Origin: Rhodospirillaceae bacterium
GTDB lineage: Bacteria; Pseudomonadota; Alphaproteobacteria; Rhodospirillales; UBA2165
NCBI GenBank assembly: GCA_018674495.1
Contig: JABHAA010000136.1
Span: 1-64,000, forward strand
Length of the DNA: 64,000 nt
Direction: 5' to 3'
Part shown: in pieces, positions 36,944 through 45,464 of the stretch
Position numbering within the stretch: the stretch's first letter is position 1
How the letters are laid out: each line of letters opens with the position of its first letter
Translations under genes and position numbers: made by a program
Notes under the pieces: model-generated
The model's input: only the letters and a program-made list of their open reading frames with translations
Told to the model about the DNA's origin: nothing
Databases searched by the model: none

Positions 36944-38248
36944 ATGAACGAGCCCAGCCGCCTCGCGTCCCATTTCGGCGGTATCGGCACGGCCCTTGCG
37001 ATCCGTGATTACCGGATCTATTGGCTTGGTCAGGCGATCAGCGTGCAAGGCGTCTGGATCTGGCGCATATCGTCGGGAGTGCTGATATTTCAGTTGACCC
37101 ATTCGCCGGCTTGGCTGGGTTTCATCTCTGTCATTTATTTTGTGCCGCTGATTTTTGTCGGCCCGCTGGCCGGCGCTATCGCCGATAGGGTTGGGCACCG
37201 GCGCACCGCCATCGTAACCATTTGGGTTGCCATTTCGATCTCCTTTGCCATGGCGGTGCTGTCGTTTCTGGGGCTGATGAACCCGTATATTCTGGCCGCC
37301 CTGGTCGCCGTTCTTGGCGTCGGCCACGCCTTTGATTTCCCGGCGCGCCAGGTGCTGATCCAGATATTGGTGGGGCGCGAGCAAATGTCGGCGGCCATCG
37401 CCCTCAATTCCACGACCTTCAACACAGCCGCCTTCACCGGCCCGGCCATCGGCGCCGCGCTGCTGGCCTGGGGCAAGTTCCAGTTCGGCGAGTTTGGTGG
37501 GCCCGGTGTTGGCTTCCTCGCCTATTCGGCGGGCTCATTGTGGTTCATGATATCGCTGGTCCGCATCCGAGCCCGCGACAAACCATCCACCGGGGTTAGC
37601 ATCGGCCACCTCTATGATGACTTGCTTGGGGGTTTCCGCTATATCGGGCGCCACCAGACCATTCGGACGGTGATGGTATCGTGGATCGTCATCTCGTTTC
37701 TGACGCGCGCCTATACGGACCTGTTGCCCGGATTTGCCGAGGTTGTCTTTCAGCGGGGCTCGGAGGGGCTCGGCATTCTTTTGTCCGCATCCGGCGGCGG
37801 CGCGCTGGTCTTATCCATCGTGATGGCGGTGCGCGGGCGCATCGATGGCATGGCGCGCCTGTTCGTTGTCTCGGCGGCAGTGGCGGCGGCTTCTGTACTG
37901 GTGTTCGCCCTCGCCGGCAATTTTTGGGGTTCCGTCGGCGCCATAGTGTTTGCCGGCGCGGCCATAGTGACCTGCGCAATCTGCGCCCAAACTCTGGTGC
38001 AATCCACCGTCGAGCCAGAATTTCGAGGGCGTGTCATCGCCGTCTATCTGTCGCTAGCGCCCAGCGCCCAGGCGGTGGGATCGTTCGTGGTCGGCTGGCT
38101 GGCCGAAATTACCAGCCTGCCGAGCGCGGTCGCCGCCGGTGCCCTCGCTGCGATCGTGATGATCGTGGTGGTGGGCCCCAAAATTTGGCGCCGGGGCCCG
38201 GCCATGGAAGCCGAAGCCCATACCCAGGCACCTGCGCCCAAAACCTAA
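36944..38248 (+). CDS. MFS transporter (MFS_3 exporter type), copy 2
   Basis: 434 residues, twelve helices, with DRVGHRRTAIV in loop 2-3. It aligns along its whole length with the preceding transporter (for example DYRIYWLGQAISVQGVWIWRI and LTHSPAWLG), so the pair arose by tandem duplication and have diverged. Cotranscribed (7-base gap), which would allow a heteromeric or dual-substrate exporter. Substrate unknown. Confidence 0.87.
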   Translation: MNEPSRLASHFGGIGTALAIRDYRIYWLGQAISVQGVWIWRISSGVLIFQLTHSPAWLGFISVIYFVPLIFVGPLAGAIADRVGHRRTAIVTIWVAISISFAMAVLSFLGLMNPYILAALVAVLGVGHAFDFPARQVLIQILVGREQMSAAIALNSTTFNTAAFTGPAIGAALLAWGKFQFGEFGGPGVGFLAYSAGSLWFMISLVRIRARDKPSTGVSIGHLYDDLLGGFRYIGRHQTIRTVMVSWIVISFLTRAYTDLLPGFAEVVFQRGSEGLGILLSASGGGALVLSIVMAVRGRIDGMARLFVVSAAVAAASVLVFALAGNFWGSVGAIVFAGAAIVTCAICAQTLVQSTVEPEFRGRVIAVYLSLAPSAQAVGSFVVGWLAEITSLPSAVAAGALAAIVMIVVVGPKIWRRGPAMEAEAHTQAPAPKT

Positions 38249-38257
38249 GCCATCGGA

Positions 38258-38368
38258 ATGAGCGTCATGGACAATGCGGATTTCGGTCAAGCCGCAGATG
38301 ACTATGACGCCACCGGGCCGGCTTTGCCGGCGAGCTACTCGCCATTCCACACCGCTTCTGGTGGCTGA
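38258..38368 (+). pseudogene. Possible N-terminal remnant of a methyltransferase gene
   Basis: A 36-codon frame 9 bases after the MFS gene reads MSVMDNADFGQAADDYDATG and continues PALPASYSPFHT before stopping. The 'DFG.AA.DY......P' pattern is the usual N-terminus of class I SAM-dependent methyltransferases that start 'M...FG..A..YD..RP'. Nothing of the SAM-binding domain remains. A GCCGGC-TTT-GCCGGC hairpin lies within it and may terminate the transporter mRNA. Confidence 0.3.
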
Positions 38369-38393
38369 CGGCGGCGTCGCCCAGTTAGCTTGT

Positions 38394-39089
38394 CTATTCC
38401 GCCGCTTTCTTGGGCCCCGCCGTCTGGCCTTCGAGCCCCTTCATCATTTTCTCCCCGGCGCCGGGGATGAGCATCTGGAACACCGTTTCGACCATGGTGT
38501 AGTCGTAATATCCGAGCCGCGCCAACGGCTTCAGGCGCGGAATATCCAGCTTGCCGTCGGCGTCCAGGGCATCGTCGGCCACGTGGATCATCTTCACCCG
38601 GCCGATGACAATATCAGCGGCGCCGGCGCCGCCATCGCCAAGACCGGGCAGACGCAAGGTGGAATAATATTCGCATTCGAACTGGACGGGCGATTCAGCG
38701 ACCCTGGGTGGTTTGACGAGGACCGATGCCGCCTTGGTCACCCCGGCCTCGGCGAATTCATCCACATCGGGCGGAAAATCCCCAGCCGAAATATTCACCG
38801 CTTCGCGCAAATCATAAATCGCCATGTTCCAGACAAACTCGCCGGTTTTTTCGGCATTGTTCACCGTGTCTTTGCGCCCGCCGCGTCCCGCCGGGCCGTC
38901 GCCTTCGTTGGCCGAAAACATGACATAAGGCGGATTGAAGCCAAGGTTTTGGAACTGGCTGAAAGGCGCCAGATTGGCGGCGCCGTCTACCGACAGGGTG
39001 GAAATCCAGCCAATCGGCCGGGGCACGACGCAGGACTTGAACGGATCGTGGGGCAAGCCGTGATCAGTGGTGTTGGGTTCATAATGCAT
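38394..39089 (-). CDS. Flavin reductase-like FMN-binding split-barrel protein
   Basis: 231 residues. FKSCVVPRPIGWISTLSVDGAANLAPFSQFQ and NPPYVMFSANEG are the FMN-binding signatures of the flavin_red/DUF447-type family, with KDTVNNAEKTGEFVWNM completing the fold. These proteins reduce flavins with NAD(P)H or act as oxidoreductases. Partner unknown. It is convergent with the MFS pair. Confidence 0.87.
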   Translation of the reverse strand: MHYEPNTTDHGLPHDPFKSCVVPRPIGWISTLSVDGAANLAPFSQFQNLGFNPPYVMFSANEGDGPAGRGGRKDTVNNAEKTGEFVWNMAIYDLREAVNISAGDFPPDVDEFAEAGVTKAASVLVKPPRVAESPVQFECEYYSTLRLPGLGDGGAGAADIVIGRVKMIHVADDALDADGKLDIPRLKPLARLGYYDYTMVETVFQMLIPGAGEKMMKGLEGQTAGPKKAAE

Positions 39090-39155
39090 GGTGGAACTCC
39101 TTTGCGTTTCTGAGGACCGTAGCGCCCTTTGCCCCCGCCGCCAAGTGGCGCCGTG

Positions 39156-39437
39156 CTAGCCGGGCGGCCAATTTTGCTCGGCGCGGATTACGGCAAGAAC
39201 AACCACCCGATCATCTGTCACCCGATAGGGAATGATGAATGGCGAACCAGGTACGATAAGTTCGCGCGTGTCCGGCGCGCGACCGATCCGGCCCATATTT
39301 GGAAATCGCTCCAGCGCGGCAACGGCGGCAATAATTCGTTGGGCGGACGCCTGTGCCGCCTCCAAATTCCTGTCAGCGATGTAATCGCGAAGCTGTTCAA
39401 GATTTGCAATGGCCGTTTCCGACCAACGGATGATCAT
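39156..39437 (-). CDS. parE: ParE/RelE-family toxin
   Basis: 93 residues, basic. IIRWSETAIANLEQLRDYI and the C-terminal IPYRVTDDRVVVLAVIRAEQNWP are the RelE/ParE fold signatures. ParE toxins inhibit DNA gyrase; RelE members cut mRNA. The lack of RelE catalytic basics favours ParE. Overlaps the antitoxin gene by 4 bases, antitoxin first. Confidence 0.88.
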   Translation of the reverse strand: MIIRWSETAIANLEQLRDYIADRNLEAAQASAQRIIAAVAALERFPNMGRIGRAPDTRELIVPGSPFIIPYRVTDDRVVVLAVIRAEQNWPPG

Positions 39438-39697
39438 CGTGGGGGATCAAGTTCGTTGTCCGTGCCCCAGCTTTTGAGCCAGGCAGCAACCTTGTCATGG
39501 CTTATCGTTCGACCGGCATCGAGATCAGCCAATCCGGCCTCAATGTCAGCCAATTGCCGTGCCTGCTCTGCCAAATACGCATCGAGAGCACGCTCTAGCA
39601 GCCAGGAGCGTTTACGGTCCATACTTTTGGCTAGATGGTCCAGCTCCTCCACTTTTTCCGGAGAGACGCGAAAAGAAAGACTGGTGGAATTCGTCAT
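39434..39697 (-). CDS. parD: Ribbon-helix-helix antitoxin
   Basis: 87 residues from the ATG at 39697, with AAGG upstream. The N-terminal STSLSFRVSPEKVEELDHLAKSMDRKRSWLLERALDAYL is a CopG/ParD-type ribbon-helix-helix DNA-binding domain. The C-terminal acidic tail (DIEAGLADLDAGRTISHDKVAAWLKSW) is the toxin-neutralising segment. Expected to repress its own promoter via the palindrome just upstream. Confidence 0.87.
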   Translation of the reverse strand: MTNSTSLSFRVSPEKVEELDHLAKSMDRKRSWLLERALDAYLAEQARQLADIEAGLADLDAGRTISHDKVAAWLKSWGTDNELDPPR

Positions 39698-39720
39698 CGG
39701 GCAGGCCTTCAAAGGTTTCT

Positions 39721-39758
39721 GTATTTATTGTAAACAGTGTATACACAGAATGCAAATA
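39721..39758. promoter_or_regulatory. Candidate ParD operator upstream of parDE
   Basis: GTATTT (39721-39726) and AAATAC (39754-39759) are mirror arms around the perfect 10-bp palindrome GTGTATACAC (39737-39746). It sits between the cysS stop and the parD start, where an autoregulatory ribbon-helix-helix operator is expected. The stretch is clearly AT-richer than both genes. Confidence 0.5.
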
Positions 39759-39759
39759 C

Positions 39760-41094
39760 CTACCCGCGCCGCCAAGTGGTGCCGCCGGGGCCGTCTTCGA
39801 GGACGATGCCGGCCACCACCAATTCATCGCGGATACGGTCCGCCTCGGCGAAATCCTTATTCGCGCGGGCGGCGTTGCGGGCCTCGATGCGGGCATGGAT
39901 ATCGGCATCGGACGCACCATCATCGGTGGATTCCGGCTGCCATTTGAACCAGTCATCGGGATCGCATTGCAAAAGCCCGAAGAGCGAAGCTCCGGCCCGC
40001 AATTCCGCGCCGGAAGCTTCGTGCAGCGTTGCCAGGGCCAGTGGCGTATTGAGATCATCCCCCAAGGCATCGAGCAGCGCCGCCGATGGCCGCGCATCTT
40101 GGCCGTCGCTCGTTTGCAGCGATCGGTACAACCCATCCAATTCCGCCTTCGCCTGTTTCAACCCCTCCGCCGTCCAATTGATCGGCTGGCGGTAGTGGGT
40201 CTTGAGCATGGCCAGGCGGATGGTTTCGCCGTGATGGTCTTGCAGCAAATCCTGCACGGTGATGAAGTTGCCGAGGCTTTTGGACATCTTCTCACCTTCG
40301 ACCATGAGATAGCCGTTATGCATCCACACCTTGGCGAAGCTCTCGTCCGGGTAGGCGCAGCGGCTTTGGGCGATCTCGTTTTCGTGGTGGGGGAAGATCA
40401 GATCCTGGCCGCCGCCATGGATATCGAAGCTGCGCCCAAGATATTTGGATGACATGGCTGAACATTCCAGATGCCAGCCCGGCCGCCCAAAACCCCAAGG
40501 GCTTTCCCAGCCCGGCTGGTCATCCGAGGATGGCTTCCACAAAACGAAATCCGCCGGGTCTTTTTTGTAAGGCGCCACCTCGACGCGGGCGCCGGCGATC
40601 AATTCGTCCCGGTTGTGGCCCGACAGGCGACCGTAATCGGCCATCGAGGTAACATCGAACAGGACATGACCGTCGGCCGCGTAGGCATGTTCCTTGTCCA
40701 GAAGCGCCTGGATCAATTCCAGCATTTCCGGAATATGGCCGGTGGCGCGGGGCTCTTCATCGGGCTCCAGCGCACCGAGGGCCGCCATGTCGGCGTGGAA
40801 CTGATCGGTGGTGCGCCGGGTGATATCGCCGATGGCTTCGCCGGTTTCTTCCGACGCATGGATGATCTTGTCGTCAACATCGGTGATGTTGCGCACATAG
40901 TTGACGGCGCTTTCCCCATAGACATGGCGGAGCAACCGGTACAGCACATCGAACACGATCACCGGGCGCGCATTGCCGATATGGGCAACGTCATAGACGG
41001 TGGGCCCACACACATACATGCGCACATTTTTCGCATCCAGCGGCGCGAATTCCGCCTTGGCGCGGGCTAGCGTGTTATGCAGCCGGATGGTCAT
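39760..41094 (-). CDS. cysS: Cysteinyl-tRNA synthetase
   Basis: 444 residues from the ATG at 41094 (AGGGAA 8 bases upstream; a GTG two codons earlier is possible). PTVYDVAHIGNAR is the HIGH motif and KMSKS is intact. Zinc ligands are the Cys of YVCGPTVYD, the Cys of LECSAMS, and His/Glu in FPHHENEIAQS. Charges tRNA-Cys. It follows nadE by 11 bases and precedes the ParDE pair. Confidence 0.95.
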   Translation of the reverse strand: MTIRLHNTLARAKAEFAPLDAKNVRMYVCGPTVYDVAHIGNARPVIVFDVLYRLLRHVYGESAVNYVRNITDVDDKIIHASEETGEAIGDITRRTTDQFHADMAALGALEPDEEPRATGHIPEMLELIQALLDKEHAYAADGHVLFDVTSMADYGRLSGHNRDELIAGARVEVAPYKKDPADFVLWKPSSDDQPGWESPWGFGRPGWHLECSAMSSKYLGRSFDIHGGGQDLIFPHHENEIAQSRCAYPDESFAKVWMHNGYLMVEGEKMSKSLGNFITVQDLLQDHHGETIRLAMLKTHYRQPINWTAEGLKQAKAELDGLYRSLQTSDGQDARPSAALLDALGDDLNTPLALATLHEASGAELRAGASLFGLLQCDPDDWFKWQPESTDDGASDADIHARIEARNAARANKDFAEADRIRDELVVAGIVLEDGPGGTTWRRG

Positions 41095-41105
41095 ACCCAC
41101 ATTCC

Positions 41106-42785
41106 CTACACCAGGTTCGTAAAGCCGTTGGTGATCGGGTAGCGGCGGTCGCGGCCGAAGGCGCGGGACGTGATCTTGACCCCCGGCGGCGCCTGGCGGC
41201 GTTTGTATTCGGCCCGGTCGAGCATCTTCCAGACCCGGCGCACGGTTTCCAGATCATGACCGCGTGCGACGATATCGTCGATTGCCTGCTCGCCCTCAAT
41301 CAGGCTCTTCAAAATATCGTCCAGCTCGTCATAGGCGGGCAGGCTGTCCTCGTCGAACTGGTCGGGCTTCAATTCTGCGGACGGCTTTTTGGTGATGATG
41401 CGTTCCGGGATCACCATGCCGGTAGGGCCGAGGGCGCCGTCCGGCAGGTTGTCGTTGCGCCAGCGCGACAGGGCGAAAACGGCGGTCTTGTAAATATCCT
41501 TCAACACCGAATAGCCGCCGCACATATCCCCATAAAGGGTCGCATAGCCCACCGACATTTCCGACTTGTTGCCGGTGGTCAGTGGCATGTAGCCGAACTT
41601 GTTGGAAATCGCCATGACGATCATGCCGCGCAGACGCGCCTGGATGTTTTCTTCCGTGGTGTCCGCCTGGGTGCCTTCGAAGACGCCGGTGAGCATTCTG
41701 TCAAAGGCGCTCATGGCATCCTCGATGCCGATGGTGTCGTATTTCAGCCCCATCAGGCCGGCGCATTCGGCGGCATCTTCCAGACTGTCGTCGGAGGTAT
41801 AAGGCGACGGCATCATGACGCAATGGACCGCGTCCGGGCCCAGCGCATCGACGGCGGCGGCGGCTGAAAGGGCCGAATCTATGCCGCCGGAAAGACCCAG
41901 GATGACGCCGGGAAAGCCGTTCTTGCCCACATAATCGCGCAATCCTAACACCATGGCGCTGTAGATCGAGCGAAGCTCCTCATCGCCCGTCGCCGGTGTG
42001 ATCTGCCCGGCGGCGCAAGTCCAGCCATCGCTGGCGGAGGACCATTCGGTCAGGGTGACCGAGCTTTCGAACGCCTTCGCCTGGACGCACAGTGAGCGGT
42101 CGGCGCCGAGCACGAAGGAGCAGCCGTCGAAAACCAGCTCGTCCTGGCCGCCCACCAAATTCACATAGGCCAGCGGCAATCCGGTTTCGCTCACCCGCGC
42201 CACTGCCAGGTTCATGCGCTGGTCGGGTTTGTCGGTTTCGAAGGGCGAGCCGTTGATGACGAGCAATACATCGGCGCCCGATTCCTGCAAACATTCGGCG
42301 ACATCGGGCTCCCACATGTCTTCGCAGACCATGACGCCGAGACGGGCGCCGCGAAACGGGATCGGGCCCGGTGCCGGGCCGGCGGTGAACACCCTGTCTT
42401 CGTCAAAGACGCCGTAGGTTGGTAGATGATGCTTGGTGCGGATGGTGACGATACGACCGCCGTCGAGCAACAGCGCCGCATTATAGAGCGTGCCGCCATC
42501 CCGCCACGGTGCGCCCAGCAAGATGGCCGGCCCGCCGTCAACCGTTTCCCCCGCCAGCTTGGTGACTTCGGCTTCGATGCGGTCCAGGAAAGCCGGCTTC
42601 AGCACCAAGTCTTCGGGCGGATAGCCCGAGACCGCCAATTCACCGGTCACCACCAGATCGGCGCCGCCTTTAGCCGCTTCGGCGCGGGCGCTGCGGATAC
42701 GCTGCACATTGCCATCGACATCGCCGACGGTTGGGTTAATCTGAGCGAGCGCGATAATAAGGCGTTCGGGGCTGGTTTCGATCAT
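41106..42785 (-). CDS. nadE: Glutamine-dependent NAD+ synthetase
   Basis: 559 residues from the ATG at 42785. The N-terminal nitrilase-type amidase has the Glu/Lys/Cys triad in GELAVSGYPPEDL, KHHLPTYGVFDE and VCEDMWEPD. The C-terminal synthetase has the PP-loop LGLSGGIDSALSAA. Makes NAD from nicotinate adenine dinucleotide using glutamine nitrogen. Upstream frame to 42848 lacks similarity. Confidence 0.95.
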   Translation of the reverse strand: MIETSPERLIIALAQINPTVGDVDGNVQRIRSARAEAAKGGADLVVTGELAVSGYPPEDLVLKPAFLDRIEAEVTKLAGETVDGGPAILLGAPWRDGGTLYNAALLLDGGRIVTIRTKHHLPTYGVFDEDRVFTAGPAPGPIPFRGARLGVMVCEDMWEPDVAECLQESGADVLLVINGSPFETDKPDQRMNLAVARVSETGLPLAYVNLVGGQDELVFDGCSFVLGADRSLCVQAKAFESSVTLTEWSSASDGWTCAAGQITPATGDEELRSIYSAMVLGLRDYVGKNGFPGVILGLSGGIDSALSAAAAVDALGPDAVHCVMMPSPYTSDDSLEDAAECAGLMGLKYDTIGIEDAMSAFDRMLTGVFEGTQADTTEENIQARLRGMIVMAISNKFGYMPLTTGNKSEMSVGYATLYGDMCGGYSVLKDIYKTAVFALSRWRNDNLPDGALGPTGMVIPERIITKKPSAELKPDQFDEDSLPAYDELDDILKSLIEGEQAIDDIVARGHDLETVRRVWKMLDRAEYKRRQAPPGVKITSRAFGRDRRYPITNGFTNLV

Positions 42786-42975
42786 GTCTCGATCCGGAAT
42801 TGGGATGCATTCATGGGTTTGGGGCGGCCCGCCGTGCGGTGTGGCCAAGCCAATAAGGATTAGGCGAGGCCCGCCAGCCTGTCAACGCCGCTGGACGCGG
42901 CTTGACTGGACGGAAAATCAAACTATGGGTAGTCCCATATGGATATTGGGTTGCCGATTGGGGTAAATTAAGGGC

Positions 42976-43869
42976 ATGGACGATGGAGACACAAATTCGT
43001 CCGGCGCCGCTGGGCAAATCGGCCTCGTGGTTGCCGGTGATGGCGGCGCCCGGGCGAAACCGGTCGATGCGGCGCCAAAGCCTCAGGACGCGCCCCAATA
43101 TTCCATCAACGCGCTCTCCCAGGCCTTGGCGCAGACCGTGGTCAGCACGTTCACCGACCGTTTGAAACTGGAAGCTCAGCGCCATGGCGGCTATCTGACG
43201 GTGAGCGATATTTCGCAGTTGGCGGAAGAGTTCGACCGCAAGCGCGGCCAACTGGAAAAGGTGTTTCAGCAATCCTTCGAACAGGTCGCCCGCGCCCGTG
43301 AGCGCGCCGTCTTCGACCATGCCCGCGCCTATCCGTTCGACCGGCTGATCGTCAACACCTTCGAAGAGTTGTTTGATGCTGCGCGCGCCGAGGCCGATGG
43401 CGCCGATGCGGTGACCCGGCGCGTGCTGCCCGGCTTTTTCCTGTCGATGGATATGATGGTCGGCAAGGACATGGTCGAGGAATTTCAGGAACGCTGCCGC
43501 AAGATCGTCGCCCGCCTGACCCGGGGCCAAGAGCAATCCTTCAACTGGCAGATGTTGTATGACGACCGCGAGGCCAAGGATTGCTGCCTGGATGCGCTGG
43601 TCGCCTTCGCGCCCTATTTCGAAGATTGGGAAAAACGCTGCGATTGGTACCTGCCGCTGATCAACGGCAACCTGGATGCGTCCGACGATTGGGAGCTGAG
43701 CGCGGGCGGCTTTGCCAATCTGGCCGGCGTCATGTTTTCGCATCTGAAATCCGGGCTCGCCAGTACCGAAACCCGCGCCGAGCTGGAAAAACGCCACGGC
43801 CGTAACCCTTGCGTTGCGCTTGATCTGATCCTGGTCAAGCTCACCGACGCCGGCCTGAATTTGTCTTAA
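42976..43869 (+). CDS. Conserved hypothetical protein, helical
   Basis: 297 residues. The first 40 are low-complexity Gly/Ala/Pro, then a helical body starts (YSINALSQALAQTVVSTFTDRLKLEAQRHGGYLTVSDISQLAEEFDRKRGQLEKVF). No signal peptide, no known domain, no metal motif. GC and codon use match neighbours, and the long minus-strand frame over it lacks similarity to anything. Starts 27 bases upstream of and probably cotranscribed with gloA; divergent from nadE. Confidence 0.72.
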   Translation: MDDGDTNSSGAAGQIGLVVAGDGGARAKPVDAAPKPQDAPQYSINALSQALAQTVVSTFTDRLKLEAQRHGGYLTVSDISQLAEEFDRKRGQLEKVFQQSFEQVARARERAVFDHARAYPFDRLIVNTFEELFDAARAEADGADAVTRRVLPGFFLSMDMMVGKDMVEEFQERCRKIVARLTRGQEQSFNWQMLYDDREAKDCCLDALVAFAPYFEDWEKRCDWYLPLINGNLDASDDWELSAGGFANLAGVMFSHLKSGLASTETRAELEKRHGRNPCVALDLILVKLTDAGLNLS

Positions 43870-43896
43870 ATTGATGCCCACCTTAAGGAGACTCTC

Positions 43897-44316
43897 GTGA
43901 AATTTCTGCATACCATGATCCGTATCAACGATGAGGCGGAAAGCCTCGACTTTTGGTGCAACAAGCTGGGCCTTAAAGAAATGCGCCGGCGCGAGGTCGA
44001 GGCGGCGCGCTTCACCTTGATCTTCCTGGGCGCCGAGGAGAACCCCGATTCCCAGCTTGAACTGACCTACAACTGGGACCCGGAGGAATATTCCGAGGGC
44101 CGCAATTTCGGCCATGTGGCTTACGAGGTGGACGACATCCATGCCACCTGTCAGGCGCTGATGGATGCTGGCGTCACCATCAACCGGCCGCCCCGCGAGG
44201 GCAAGATGGCCTTCATCCGCTCGCCAGAAAACATTTCGGTCGAGCTGTTGCAGAAAGGCGACGCGCTGGAACCGGCCGAGCCCTGGATTTCGATGGAGAA
44301 TACAGGGGCGTGGTAG
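43897..44316 (+). CDS. gloA: Lactoylglutathione lyase (glyoxalase I)
   Basis: 139 residues from a GTG with TAAGGAG upstream. The metal ligands of the family are visible as His5 (FLHTMIRI), Glu in LELTYNW, His in FGHVAYEV and Glu in ISVELLQ. Converts the methylglyoxal-glutathione adduct to S-lactoylglutathione. A glutathione reductase gene (gor) lies nearby at 47942. Confidence 0.93.
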   Translation: MKFLHTMIRINDEAESLDFWCNKLGLKEMRRREVEAARFTLIFLGAEENPDSQLELTYNWDPEEYSEGRNFGHVAYEVDDIHATCQALMDAGVTINRPPREGKMAFIRSPENISVELLQKGDALEPAEPWISMENTGAW

Positions 44317-44320
44317 CCAG

Positions 44321-44986
44321 CTACTCCGCTGCCCGGGGCGGCGTCTTGCGCGCCCAATAGTCGGGATCGGCTTTCGATTTTGCCGCCGCTTCCGGCGTCT
44401 CGAAGCCGGGCGCCATGGAGGCGTCTCCGCCAGCCAGAATTTTGTGGTGATCCACATTCATGGTTCTCAGCCAGCGCTGCTGGCCCATGGTGATGGCGAC
44501 GAAATAGCCGAGCTCGGTCAGCTCGTCTTCCGAATAATATTTGTGCAGCTCGGCCCACAAATGATCGCCCGCTTCCAGATCCCAGACGATGGCTTCGGTC
44601 CAGCGTAACGCCGCCTTCTGGCGGTCGTCGTAGCGTTTCGATTTTTCGAAATTCAGCAAATCCATATAATCGTCTTCGATCAACCCGTCGCTCTTGCCCT
44701 TGATGGAACGCTGGTTGCCGCAGAACTCGCACTTGACCGAATGGGACACATAGATGCGGCACAGCTCTTTGATGGCATGTTCGCAAATGCCTTCGTGGAA
44801 CACCGTGCGCCAGGTATTGGCGAACGACCAGAACACGGCGGGCACGTGGGCGCGCACTGCCTGGCTTTCCGGGCGGGGCGTGCCGAACTGGGCGCAACGC
44901 GCGAACTCGGCCTTCATATCATCGTCAACGCCTTCAGGGTCGATGTAGGAAATTCTGGGTCCGTCGGTTTTGGTTCCGTCAGGCAT
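44321..44986 (-). CDS. Carboxymuconolactone decarboxylase/AhpD-like protein
   Basis: 221 residues. The core HEGICEHAIKELCRIYVSHSVKCEFCGNQRSIKG has the CxxC of AhpD-like helical bundles (usually Cxx CxxxH; here C-E-F-C). These act as peroxidase reductases or decarboxylases. The C-terminal part is longer than typical AhpD. No signal. Convergent with gloA; substrate unknown. Confidence 0.8.
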   Translation of the reverse strand: MPDGTKTDGPRISYIDPEGVDDDMKAEFARCAQFGTPRPESQAVRAHVPAVFWSFANTWRTVFHEGICEHAIKELCRIYVSHSVKCEFCGNQRSIKGKSDGLIEDDYMDLLNFEKSKRYDDRQKAALRWTEAIVWDLEAGDHLWAELHKYYSEDELTELGYFVAITMGQQRWLRTMNVDHHKILAGGDASMAPGFETPEAAAKSKADPDYWARKTPPRAAE

Positions 44987-45029
44987 GGGAGCCTCCTTGA
45001 ATTTCGTATTGCGTCAATTATGGCCGTGG

Positions 45030-45464
45030 CTAGGCCGGAGCGTCAACTGCGTCCCGATAGGCCTCCATGGCGGCGTGGATATCCCCCGGCAATGGGATCG
45101 GCTTGCCGTCTTCGAACGACACCATGACCTGCACCGAACGCGCCGTGAAGCGCGGCTCGCCGCCCGCCTCGCCGACAAATTTCAATTCGAAGGACGAGCG
45201 CCCGATCTTGACCAGATAGACCGCGATATCGAGTACATCACCGAGAAACGACGGCGCCGTAAAATCGCATTCCAGATGCGCTGTCGGCTGGCCCATGCCG
45301 CGCTCGCGGATCATATCGGCGAACGGAATGCCGAGCCCGATGGTAAACCAATCTTCGGCGGCGGCCTGTACAAACTCGAAGAAGCGCGGAAAATAAACCG
45401 TCGCCGACGGGTCCGTATGCGAAAACCGGACGGTTGTCCGATAGATGAACGGGGCCGCCGTCAA
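45030..45464 (-). CDS. 4-hydroxybenzoyl-CoA thioesterase-like hotdog protein
   Basis: 144 residues. [32 protein letters not shown] is the 4HBT/YbgC active-site pattern, with the catalytic Asp in [10 protein letters not shown]. Releases CoA from aryl- or acyl-CoA. Its ATG overlaps the DAHP synthase stop (ATGA), an intriguing coupling of the entry step of aromatic biosynthesis with a possible aryl-CoA thioesterase. Confidence 0.87.
   Translation of the reverse strand: MTAAPFIYRTTVRFSHTDPSATVYFPRFFEFVQAAAEDWFTIGLGIPFADMIRERGMGQPTAHLECDFTAPSFLGDVLDIAVYLVKIGRSSFELKFVGEAGGEPRFTARSVQVMVSFEDGKPIPLPGDIHAAMEAYRDAVDAPA

Noticed and set aside
36944..38368. Third tandem transporter remnant after the second MFS gene
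   Set aside because: The short frame after the second transporter has a methyltransferase-like start, not a transporter motif.
42811..44457. 548-codon minus-strand frame over the hypothetical protein and gloA
   Set aside because: It is antisense to two genes with good starts, ribosome sites and family motifs. The minus translation has no recognisable domain and is a shadow of GC-rich codon bias.
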